From Episyrphus balteatus (taxonomy: Eukaryota; Arthropoda; Insecta; Diptera; Syrphidae): DNA of 64,000 bases. Every line of letters begins with the position of its first letter. Within the stretch, counting starts at the first letter, position 1. Made by a program: the position numbers and the translations under genes. This document shows, piece by piece, positions 24,515 to 34,757 of the stretch. The stretch covers positions 9,651,545 through 9,715,544 of the forward strand of contig NC_079134.1 in assembly GCF_945859705.1 (NCBI RefSeq), given 5' to 3'. The notes below the pieces were generated by a model. That model ran no database searches and was not told the origin of the DNA. It saw only the letters and a program-made list of their open reading frames with translations.

Positions 24515-24720
24515 GTAGCATTGAATAATTACAAATAGAAGTGGACACCCAGGGAAACTTCCGCTGTAAAATTGTAGTCGCTAGTATCGTGCATTGAATT
24601 AAAAAAGCAAATCCAACAATCCAAAAGCAAAGCCAACAATCCAAAAGCAAATCCAGCAACCCAAAATCAAATCCTAAACAGCTTATACATATGGATAAAA
24701 GTTTTCCTATTTCAAAAAGT

Positions 24721-24788
24721 GGAGATAGCCTAGAGGATAAGGTGCATGCCTGTTAAGTTTACCTGCCCAGGTTCGAATCTGACGGGAG
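24721..24788 (+). repeat. tRNA-like segment, first arm
   Basis: The sequence has a box A-like ATAGCCTAGAGGATAAGG and a box B GGTTCGAATCT near 24770, spaced as in a tRNA gene. Stem pairing is incomplete, so it is probably a tRNA-derived repeat and not a working tRNA. Confidence 0.5.
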
Positions 24789-24881
24789 ATTGAGATTATT
24801 TTTTTTTTTTTACATTACTAGAATAAAAATTAATTAAATTTCTCAAAAAAAATCTCCACAAAAAAAAAAAAGTTTCAAATT

Positions 24882-24948
24882 TTACCGGTATTCGAACCTA
24901 GGCCAGTAGGAGTAAAAGGCATCGGCCTTGTTCTCTAGACTAATATGA
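24882..24948 (-). repeat. tRNA-like segment, second arm (inverted)
   Basis: On the minus strand it reads TTAGTCTAGAGAACAAGG (box A-like) and AGGTTCGAATACC (box B-like). It faces the first arm, so the element can fold into a hairpin and could be transcribed by Pol III from both sides. Confidence 0.45.
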
Positions 24949-25552
24949 CTTTTCAATATATGAAAACTTATATCAATATAAGCTCTTTGAAATGTATAAT
25001 AATAATTATTAATTTTTTTATGAAGGTTTAAAAAAATTATTAGTTAAGACTCAACTCGAAAATACATGATAGTTGAAGCGCAAACCTATAGTTCATCTAT
25101 CTTCCGGTACTCTTATAGTCGCATGAGTAATCTGCGGTGTCACTTCTATTTGTAATTATTCAATGCTGGTAGCTGCCTTCAGTTGGAAACATTTTATCTA
25201 CTGCTGAATTTAATTTGTAATTTTTTTGTTTTGACTTTGACATAATACACGAAGTTCGTTAGTATTTTCGCTGTTGACTTTTGAGACTTGAAAATTTTTC
25301 TCAATTTTTTAAAATCAAAACATTTAAAAAAAAATTTTATCATAAAACCAAAGTATACTTGTGTGGACTTAAGTCGTGCATTTTGTTTTATTCGGAAAGG
25401 AGATATATTGCAAAAAAAAATGTTTTTGGTGTAATAACCATTTAAACTTGTCTCAATTTATTTCTGTTTATCAAACGGTTTTCCAACATTTTATTCAAAA
25501 AAATACGTATTGAGTAGTTGTATTAGCATTTTTTCTTCTGGTTATGAGAGCT

Positions 25553-25808
25553 CAATTGTGCCCTTAATTATGAAAGTGGACTAAGTCACTCCTAAAAATG
25601 GAATCAAATCTAGCCTAAAAATAATTATTATTTAAGCGGTAAAGTTTATTTGATCGCGAAATTGCAGTAAATATATTTCTTTATTGCTCCTTCAGTGATT
25701 TCATAAAAGAAATACAATTAAATCGTTATAAGAAATTTATTATGTAAGTTTTTCTTTAACCAATGCAAAAAGTGACTTAGTCCACTTTCATAATCAAGGG
25801 CACAATTT
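25553..25808. mobile_element. MITE with about 38-bp terminal inverted repeats
   Basis: AATTGTGCCCTTAATTATGA at 25553 is mirrored by TCATAATCAAGGGCACAATT ending near 25806; the repeats continue inward through AGTGGACTAAGTCACT. No coding capacity. Confidence 0.8.
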
Positions 25809-26236
25809 AGGTCTATTTTCTTCACAATTGCTTAACTTGAAGCAAACTCCAACGCGTGCAACGAAAACACTTTAATAAATTAACAAAAATTCAAATCGAA
25901 ATAAAACTTGTATATATGTATCTTTTATGAAAAACAAAGTGGGATCTTTGCTATTGAGTACATTAGAAAAAAGTCACTCATTCGAATTTTTGAGTTGAAA
26001 TGAATTGAGTACATTTTCTTCGGATTTTGACTCAGTCATCTAGGAAAAATTCTTTGAATTTCAAAAATGTTCCAAAAATATTAAATGAATACAGTTTTTA
26101 TAAACTCAAAAGGAAAAGAAAACAAAGCGTTTTGAATTCATCATTTAATCTAAAAAAAGAAAGAAAAATCAAACACCATACAATTCCATTCATACTAAAA
26201 TGTTCTACAATTCTATGATCTAGCTAAATCCTTTGC

Positions 26237-26720
26237 TTAGTCATTCATCATCAAATCACTTCGTCCTCCCATCGGCGGTTCATATGAAGGATGCAACGCT
26301 TTACCTCGATGATTGAAGGAATAGAAAGAAGGCAGATTACCCAAAGTTTCCCAAGACTTTCCTTGCAAATCGACAGCAGCACGGATTTCTTTAAAGTCCG
26401 CCACAATTTGTATGATGTTGTAAATGATAACAATTAAACTCATTACTGTTTGGATTATTATCTAGAATTGAAATAAATAAGAAATATTTTTTTGTTGGAT
26501 AATTTTAAAGATTTTTACATCAAGAGGCAACTGATTCCAGTCCTGTTCTGTGACACGAAGATAAGTTCGATCTAAAAAGAAACATTTTGGTAAAATATGG
26601 TTATATATATGGCATATTTCGACTGGTTTTCAACTTACGATGAGCTGCAGAAAAGGCAGCATGAGCCAAAGATGCAAATCCTCCGAAGAGTAACAATTTA
26701 TTTATTAATTTAAAGGACAT
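26237..26720 (-). CDS. EMC5: ER membrane protein complex subunit 5 (EMC5/MMGT)
   Basis: Three minus-strand exons, 26639-26720, 26519-26571 and 26237-26461, join in phase (CATC|ATCG and GAT|ATAATA) to give 119 residues. The protein begins MSFKLINKLLLFGGFASLAH, followed by AAFSAAHHRTYLRVTEQDW; the LAHAAFSAA and NHPSFY/FNHRG-type motifs (here NLPSFYSFNHRGKAL) are the family's hallmarks. Two membrane helices are expected near residues 7-26 and 45-66. EMC5 is a small core subunit of the ER membrane protein complex that inserts tail-anchored and polytopic proteins. The length is close to the roughly 110-130 residues usual for the family. The C-terminus is short (GGRSDLMMND). No defect was seen. Confidence 0.93.
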
Positions 26721-27026
26721 TTTTATTTTTATATATTTTTGGTAAGCAAAGTGCAAAACGAGAAGAAAAAATTAATTGATTTGTGGAAGTAAGAAATGTC
26801 ACCTGCTTAATGACAGCTGTCAGATTTTTGTTTCTTGTAGTTGGTACACTCGGTGTGTTCATTCGGATTCACACCACAGGGTGTGATAGGTAGCACATTT
26901 CGAGTGCGGATTTTTTTTAATGAGTTTTTTTTTTACTTCTTACTTCTTACAAGCGGGCATTTTGACCATTTGCATTGGTAATTTTTTGATACCGAAAGTT
27001 ATTTATTTATAAGGACTAACATCTAA

Positions 27027-27225
27027 AGCCTGCGTACTAGATCGAGATAAATTTTTGCTGAGCAAAAATTTATATAAGAATTTCAGCCGAGTTGTGATTC
27101 AGCTAAAAAATCACACATTATTTACCAACTGCATATTTTTTATATGTCACAATTTAGCGAAGAATAAGTCAAGACAAATTGAGAAAAAAATGTCAGCGAA
27201 AATTTATGTCAGTACTAGGCTTTAG
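27027..27225. mobile_element. Short TIR element
   Basis: AAAGCCTGCGTACTAGATCG at about 27027 is loosely mirrored by CAGTACTAGGCTTT ending about 27223. Repeats of AAATTTTTGCTGAGC in both orientations lie inside. It abuts the next element. Confidence 0.5.
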
Positions 27226-27427
27226 GCTAAGAACACATATGCGATTTTGATCGCCCGATTATTCTGTCGCAAAAATGGATCACAAGGATTTCAATGCCTG
27301 TGAACTTGAACACACATGCTTCCCGCGATTAAAAATTTTAAAATTGTGTCTACAGTCATTGAAATCGTTGTGATAGAATTTGCGACTGAATAATCCCGAG
27401 ATCAAAATCGCATGTGTGTTCCTAGCC
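27226..27427. mobile_element. MITE with about 28-bp TIRs
   Basis: GGCTAAGAACACATATGCGA at about 27226 is mirrored by TCGCATGTGTGTTCCTAGCC ending at about 27427, with a few mismatches. The interior also has paired CAATGCCTGTGAACTTG-like and CATTGAAATCGTTGTGA motifs. Confidence 0.75.
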
Positions 27428-27594
27428 TTAAGGCTTGGCCACACTGGAGGGTATGCGGTAGCGGTACGGGTAGCGGTGAGGGTACTTGTATGAAAAAAAT
27501 TCCAAACTGACACATCAACGTTCAGGTGTGGAATTTTTTTAGTACAAATATCGTTACCGCTATACCGCATACCCTCCGGTGTGGCCAAGCCTTT
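27428..27594. mobile_element. MITE with TTA target duplication (PIF/Harbinger-like)
   Basis: AGGCTTGGCCACACTGGAGG at the left and CCTCCGGTGTGGCCAAGCCT at the right are near-perfect inverted repeats of about 37 bp. Both ends are flanked by TTA, the usual PIF/Harbinger target. The central part is a further hairpin (GAAAAAAATTCCA/TGGAATTTTTTT). Confidence 0.75.
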
Positions 27595-28157
27595 ATATGT
27601 GAATTTAAACCAGCGATGTCTACATTCTGTGCTCCTCACATTAGGCGCGTCCCATAAAGATAAAATAAAAAATAATTTTGTGGAACAAGTTTCTCAAATT
27701 AATCCATTTTTTTTTTTCAAATCCAACACTTCAACTGCAACTTCACACAACTGCAACTTTTCAAATATTTAATTGTGAACAAAATTATTTCGAAATTAAT
27801 TATTTCGTGGAGCAAGCTCAAAATAATAACATATTCTGCACACCGCCAATTTGAATATCGAACGAACAGCTGTTTTGTTCAAAAAAACGTCAAAACAATA
27901 AGAAAACAAAATCAGAGAAATTAATCCGATACATTTTCATCTCAAAATTCTGCGAAAAAGAGTGAGCGCTCAACTGAGATTTTTTGTCTCACTTAAAAAT
28001 CTCTGAGCCCTCAGAAATCTTTCTGGGGACGCAGCTATTGGATTCACTCTTTCTCACCATCAAGTACAAGTGAGAAAGCAACTTAGAAATGTCAAAATGA
28101 ATCGGCGGAGTGAGGCCAATGTTAACACCGTCAAAAACGATGTCCAAACAACAGGTG

Positions 28158-28442
28158 CAGAGATACCCAAAGGAGATGGGAAACTTTCGTACGTTTTACC
28201 CCCCCAAAACTCATTTGTTTATTTCGTGTTGTTGTAATCTCTTTTGTATTCGTGAATAATGTGAAAAGCACACATAGCCACAGTGTTTTAACGCACACCT
28301 AGCCAAAAATGTACGATTTTTCACGCATACTTAGCTAAAAGCGTCCGTTTTTTCACACATACTTAGCCAAAAATGTCCGACGGAGCTTGTAGGCAAACCA
28401 GTATGACGTCAGAAGTTTCCCATCTCCTTCTGTGTATCTCTG
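28158..28442. mobile_element. hAT-like MITE with 8-bp TSD AACAGGTG
   Basis: AACAGGTG occurs at 28150-28157 and 28443-28450. The element starts CAGAGATACCCAAAGGAGAT and ends ATCTCCTTCTGTGTATCTCTG in inverted form. Inside, a 45-bp-type unit with CATACTTAGCCAAAAATGTC is repeated about three times (28265-28382). Confidence 0.85.
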
Positions 28443-28459
28443 AACAGGTGTGTTTAATA

Positions 28460-29263
28460 ATACGACCGGCTTAACCGGACAATTAAAACCCATCGGGGCT
28501 TAGCCGGAAATCTTGGCAGCTAAAGTGCTGAATTGAATGTTCCGAAATCAACAGACACAAACAAAATTTAGAGTAGTTGTCATATTTTTCGCTTTCGGGT
28601 TTTTCTTTTTGGTTTTACAAAGACATACAAAAATGTATGCTAGCGAAAATAGTTAAATACAATTTGTCATTCCAAACTTCAGTTTTCACGTTTATAAACC
28701 AATTCTAAAAAAATGTATGAAAAAATTAGTTTGGTAGCACAGATTTAAAACTCTTCAAAAAGTTAAGCCCACAGAAATCTATGGGCTAAACAATTAGCCC
28801 AAACCTAGAAGGGCTAAGGTGTTCGTGTTGTTGCATTTAACATGTAAATTGCTTAGCCCCGACTGCGTTTTTTTTTTGTCAAGTTGAGCCCAGTCGTAAT
28901 AAAAAACACTCTTAACAACAAAAAGTTCAAAACATACATTCAGGTATCAGGTGGTTTGCGTTGAGTGCCATTTCTATGCAGAATTTTAAGTGTCAAAACA
29001 TTTTCCTTTTATACCAAAGTATTTTGACATTACTTTCTTGCTTTTTATGCTTAAATAAGAGCATGATGCATACACGCTTACAATATGAAATACGAATCAG
29101 AACTAGAAAATTTTGCTAAGAAAACTCCTTGGGCTTATTTTGACAGGAAATGGAAATCGAACAGACTGTTGGCGAGCGGCTCAAACTACATTTGACAGTC
29201 TTTAGACCTTAAAATTCATAAGATAAAGTCATAACTTATTTATAACAGAAAATGATTTATGTT
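28460..29263. other. Non-coding stretch downstream of gene A
   Basis: Several GGGCTAAG/TTAGCCC motifs (28490-28860) hint at another decayed inverted-repeat element, but ends could not be fixed. No exon seen. Confidence 0.35.
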
Positions 29264-31929
29264 CTAAAACCAAAATACATAAAAAAATATTCCCAAATTT
29301 AATCCAAAAGAAGCTCGAAGAAACTTAAAAGAGCCTGAATTTCTTGTTGGCACAAAAGTGAGATTAAAAGACGTATTGCATTCAATTCCTTGACAATAGT
29401 GGCACTCTGTTCCGTTTCCTTGTTGACATTCCTTAAGATCATCACTAGTAAGATCTGAAGCACAACCTCTTTCAATGAAATCACCTTAAAATAAATAAGA
29501 ATATTAAAATTACCAACTTACTTTTGTGTCAACGTCAAATTCTAAAGAACTCACCATCAATTTTCGTGTAACAACCACGTTCTTCAAATCTCACTGTTCC
29601 ATTACTACACAGATTTCCTTCTAGATTGACAACTGTGGTTGTACAAATATTCGCTTCATTTATTTTCTCTCGACATTCAATACATTTTTGGGCAATCTGA
29701 CTTTTTCCATTACAGCCATTTTTCTCACAAATATGTTCCAAATATTCATCATCCTCGTCAGTTTCGTTTTCATCTAAGCTACAACCACGACTTGTTGAAC
29801 CATCTGAATACAATCGAGTATAACAGCTCTCAGTTGTCAAAAATTTAACTTCTTTTTGACACATTTCCATAGTCTCATTAATTCCTTGAAACCAACTACA
29901 GCCTTGATCTTCTCGCGAGCATTTATGACATAGCAAAGATGCATTCCGACTAACTGGCATCATATTGCAACCAGATCCAGTACAAAGTCGACATCCTTTA
30001 CCACTTTGTATTGCCAATAAACACTCATAATACAAATTACTATCCGATCGACATCCACGAACCATAGTGTTCCTTCCACTTAAAAACTCAAAACATGCGT
30101 CACTCTTGTCATATACTGCACATGGCAGCATATTTGAAGTATCAACAACGTTACTACACTTATCTCGACCGTCACAATGATGACAGCGCAATCTGGCAGT
30201 TGGATACACGCCATCGTTACATAAATTCCCTGAGCAGGGATAGCAGCTTGATTGCGTGCTATTACACGTAAGCTGTGGACTTTCACATCCTCTGACAGTC
30301 TTGCCATTTGATAAGACAGCACTGACACAACCTGCTCCTGCTATTTCACAATATTCCACATCGATTATATTTGGATTTATCCATTGACCACAATTCGGAC
30401 TGTCATCGGAAGAACATTTGTAACATTTGGTAAAATTCGATTTATTACAACTGTCATCTTGACATTCATTACAACGGGCATCTGGTACTTGAAGTGGGGA
30501 TCCACATCCTCGTCGTACACTGTCATCTTTATACAGACACGAATTACATGATGATACCTCAGCACCTTCACAAGTTGAAGCTGTCAGTAATGCTGGATTA
30601 CTTAAACATGCCTCGCTGGTGCTCGAGTCACAAACGACACATTTCTGTTGTTTCAAGCATTTTTTGTTGCATAAATTTGTGGCACAAAGATCATAGTTTT
30701 GAGAATCAAGAGACAATATTCCGCTATCGGATGAACATCCTCGAACAACATGGTCCAAATTTATGTACAAAAAACAACTTGGTTGTTCATGACCTAAGAG
30801 AGCTAAATCGCTACAAGTTGTTTCATTTTTTATGACACACGAACTGTTATATATTTCAAAAAGGTCCATTTTGCAACCTCTAGCATCATGCGAATCACAT
30901 TTGGAACATGTCAGTGTCTCTACAGCTGGCAAATTATTACAGCCATTAATATCGCAGTACAACACCGATCCGCTAGGAGTTCTTTTAGTGTCAGAATCAC
31001 AGCCACGGAATGTTTCAATTTCATCAATGACATCTGTATAACAGTTGTCATCTTCAACGAAATTTAGACATGGCGTTGGCTTTGTCACTGGTTGTGGTAC
31101 GCAACTTTTCCCACTGCATTGATGGCATTTTAGACGGCCCGGTGGATATACACCTTTGTTGCATAAGCTTTCTGAGCAGGTTATGTAGTATTTCGGGCCC
31201 CGGGGAGTGTTTGAACTACATCCTCTGTAGGTTACTGAATCCACTGAAAGAATAAAAGAAATCAATATTAAAAGTTGAAGCTTCTAGCAGGAATGCTGTA
31301 TGTTTTTCACCTTGACATTTTTTTTGATAACTTTTTTCATATTCGTGTGACCATGATTTTTAAAATTTAGTAGGTCCACATCATAATAATTTGATGTATT
31401 TGCTGGGTTAGTCAATATAGGTAAATGTCATTTTGACATTTGTCAAAAAATACAAACGATGTAAAAGAAGCATAACTCCCAAATGCAAATAACATACTTA
31501 ATTAAAAATTCTGCTTCTTTAAAGCTTTACAGAAGCAGCATTAGCATCTGTAAGGCCTTATACAAGCAAAATTGTATGTTGGGTAATAAAAATGGCGCCG
31601 AATCCACTCAGTTATATTGTCAGTTGGGTGAAAACATTCCTTAAAGCATTTTTTAACAAAACTTAAGTAAACGAACTCACCTATTGATGATGCGCAAGAA
31701 TACGCACTGTTGCAAGTTTCTGTTGGAAGTTTTTCACTGTCTAAACTTGTTGCACATTCTGGCAATGTTATTGAATCACATTTAAAGCAAATCATAGCGA
31801 AACATTTCCCTTTATAGAAACAACATGGATATTAGTTATAAACACGAAATAACTCTCGTTTTCTAAAGAAAAATATTTACCTAACAAAGTAAAAAATGTC
31901 AATGCCAAAAGGTTCCCCGACAACTGCAT
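29264..31929 (-). CDS. DUF753/Ly6-like multi-module secreted protein A
   Basis: Four minus-strand exons, 31881-31929, 31681-31809, 29555-31243 and 29264-29484, all joined in phase 1, give 695 residues. Residues 1-21 are a signal peptide (MQLSGNLLALTFFTLLG...CFA). The rest is a run of about eight cysteine modules, each with a CxxC entry, an RGC core (nine RGC motifs counted) and a CN exit such as SLCNKGVYPPGRLKC. This is the pattern of the fly DUF753 family, related to Ly6/uPAR three-finger folds. The C-terminus (FLRASFGLNLGIFFYVFWF) is hydrophobic and follows an Asn/Ser stretch, suggesting a GPI anchor. Function is unknown; extracellular or membrane-anchored location is inferred. It is divergent from gene B, 2.5 kb away. 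Splice donors are GTGAGT or GTAAAT. Confidence 0.88.
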
Positions 31930-34411
31930 TGTTGTTTATATAGACTTGTTATTGATGGTTATTTTAATCACATGAAAAGTCAATCACAGACTGGCTATTA
32001 TGGTTGTTAAACAACTGTGTGGCTTCCTATTGAACCACTTTTGTTTTCCTAAAATGGCTAGGAAAATACTAAAATCATCATTATCAGTTTTCTAATATCT
32101 TAAAGTATAGGTAAATTAATATCTTCAAGTAGTTGATAACGAAATTTTGATGATAAGACAAACCCAAGTTGTCATTGTTTTAAAATTATAAGTACAATTG
32201 AGTGCAGTCTAAGATATGTTAAAATGCAGTGGTAATAATCAGGACCGCCATTTAACAGTTTTGGGCCCTCATGCTTGATTGAAAATGCCACTAAGGCCCA
32301 TACAAAATCAAGGAGCACACTTTAAACAACTGTTGTAACTAGGTCTTAAATAAACTCAAACTACAAAAATAAATTTTTAATTCTTACCCATTTTTGACTA
32401 AAGCAAAAAAAAAAAAAACACATTTTTAAACGATATTACCTGGTGCAGGTTATCCTAAATATAATTTAATCTATGAGTTATCTCGCAAACTTGCAAATGA
32501 CTTTTTTGTTCATTATTGTTTTCTTGATAAACAATATATTTATCATACCTTTATCGAAGAAAATCGGCCTAAAAGAAAAAAATTATCGCGGTTAAGAAAC
32601 AAATAATTCCCTTTAAAAATTAATATCTTAGCAATAAAAAAATATATTAACTTTTTTTAAAATGCAGTTACAAAGAATAGCATTTCTTCTAAAAATCAAG
32701 ACATTACGGAAGGTTCTATCATAATATAAGTATTAAAGAAGAAATTAACATTAGCATGAGTAAAGACATACCAAAGTAAGCGTATTCTTAAATCATCGCT
32801 AAAGGCTATCAAATTTGCAGATAGAGAGTTACTGTAAAACAATTTTTTTCTTAGAGTACACCCAAGAATCATCCCCCAAAATAGTCTTATCTCATTCCGG
32901 GACACCTGTACACATACATAAATTCAATTTTTTTGTGCTGTAAAGGATGGGCTAACGAAAAAAAAAATTATGTAATTTGTTGGTACTACCATGAGAAAAA
33001 ATATAAAACAGGACAATTTTTACACTGAAAAAAAAACAATTTTTCATTTTTAAGAGGTTGGTAATTTGAAAAAGTTTTTTTTTTGTCATAATTTTTAGAC
33101 TAAGAGTGGGCTAACGAGAAAAAGTGATGGAATTTGTAATTTTATTATTTAAAAAAAAGATTTTACTAAGCATGTAGCTTTTCTAAGTGCTCATACGGCA
33201 AACAAAAATCAATGATTTTTACACTTGAAAAAATGTTTGTATTTAAGATTCTTTACAGGAATTTTATGTACCTATACGTTATATCATGTAAGAATTCTAA
33301 GTCTAATAAATAACTTGTTAGGCGTAGTGTCCACACTAGTGGATTTACTTTTTTTAAATTATAAATTAAAAAAGGTCACTGTGGTGTATGCGTACTATTT
33401 TTTTGAGGTGAATAAAAACTAATACTTCTAAGGGAAGGATAGCGAAAATAAAAGCCGAGCTATTCTGGGCTTACCTTGAGCAAACAAACCACAATAGAAA
33501 ACCAAAAATTTTAACACTGAATTTTTTGTAATTTTTGAGGTAAAAAAAATAATTCCCTTATAGTTTTCGAAATAATGTTGGGTTATTTAAAAAAATCTTA
33601 GGCTGTCCTAGGCTAGGCAGATTTGAAAAAAACATTAGCATTTGGGGGTGCTAACTTGCACATAGCCGTGAATCGATATGTTTAAATGTATTTGATTCAA
33701 AAATTTTGTTAATTTTTTTTTGCATCTTCCATCTTGAAAATTAACAGCACAATAATCAATCTTCTAAACATCTTGTTATCATAAAAATTTCTTCAAAAAC
33801 CACCTCTTTTGTTTTTCACTTTTCAAAGGTTCAACATTGAACTTGGTATATTGCAACTTCCACAAAGGTAATTTCAACAGAAAAAATCAAAATGTGTCCT
33901 TCGTCCCATGATTAAAAATGTAAACTTAACAAAAAATAATTTATGATAAATATCGATTTCTCTAGTTGTTCTACATTTCAAATTAATATGAAAGTTCAAT
34001 TGATAACTTAGGGGGTTGTAGAAGGTACACTACTCTTGGCGTTAATCATTTTCAAAATATTCAATAAACGTTCAGAACGTGTCATAGTCGACGTTGAACC
34101 ATCAAATATAATAGATAAACGTTCATGCCGCGGCTTCTGTTTTGATTTGCATTGATAAGAGATTTTTTTTTTTATTATAAGTTTTGAAGTGAGTAGATGT
34201 AAGAGTCTTATCGCTTTAAACTAAACGCTGATTTAGAGTTGCATAGTCCTTTTGTTTGGATAGTTTATGTGCATAAATTAAATTTTTTTGCAGAATTCAT
34301 TTAAGCTGACGTTGATTCAGTTAAGTAGTGGATAAGTCGACATCGATTGCGGAGTAATATTTTATTTTTCATTGTGCATAGCGGGAATTTTTTTTTGAAG
34401 TGGATTTGAAA
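31930..34411. other. Shared upstream region between divergent genes A and B
   Basis: No exon was recognised in 2.5 kb. Degenerate direct repeats containing GGGCTAACGA occur at about 32948 and 33114. The minus-strand frame at 32696-32905 shows no conserved domain. Both promoters should lie here; the DNA nearest gene B has GATAAACGTTC-type repeats at about 34067 and 34112. Confidence 0.4.
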
Positions 34412-34757
34412 ATGGATTATCGAGGAAAATCAAGAACCCTTATAGTTTGGATTATACTTATTGTAAGTGGAATTCAAGGACAGTTAGATGGTAGGTAAAT
34501 ATTTTTATTTTAAAGAAAATTTTCTTTTAACATTGATCATAAATTTGTATAATGAAACAAAAAATTCTTAAAGCTTCTACAACTTCATAGATAATATTCT
34601 CCTCTAAAAAAAGAAAAGTGGGTTTCCTAAAAATCAATATTTATCGTGTAAAACTGGTTAAATATATCGAATATTATTCTGTTTCTTGAGTCTTTTTATG
34701 TGTTTCTCTCTATTTTCAGGTAACGGATTTGGAATTTACTCTGGACCCCGATTTTAG
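34412..34757 (+). CDS. Possible alternative short secreted peptide from gene B exon 1
   Basis: Exon 1 of gene B (34412-34490) can also join a nearby exon at 34720-34757, whose acceptor TTTCTCTCTATTTTCAG is strong. The join is in frame and gives a 38-residue product: the signal peptide, then QLDGNGFGIYSGPRF and a stop. An ATTAAA at 34857-34862 could serve as polyadenylation signal. This may be a real alternative terminal exon, a separate micropeptide gene, or chance. No family is recognised, and expression evidence is needed. Confidence 0.35.

Larger units (their letters stand above)
24520..25164. mobile_element. MULE-like element with 9-bp TSD and two tRNA-like arms
   Basis: GCTGGTAGC is found at 24511-24519 and 25165-25173, a 9-bp target duplication. 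Between them the element starts ATTGAATAATTACAAATAGA and ends with its reverse complement; the perfect TIR is about 25 bp. Duplications of 9 bp fit Mutator-like elements. The interior holds two oppositely oriented tRNA-like segments. Confidence 0.7.

Noticed and set aside
32696..32905. A 69-codon minus-strand frame between genes A and B
   Set aside because: No motif of any transposase or known protein could be confirmed and no splice or start context supports it.
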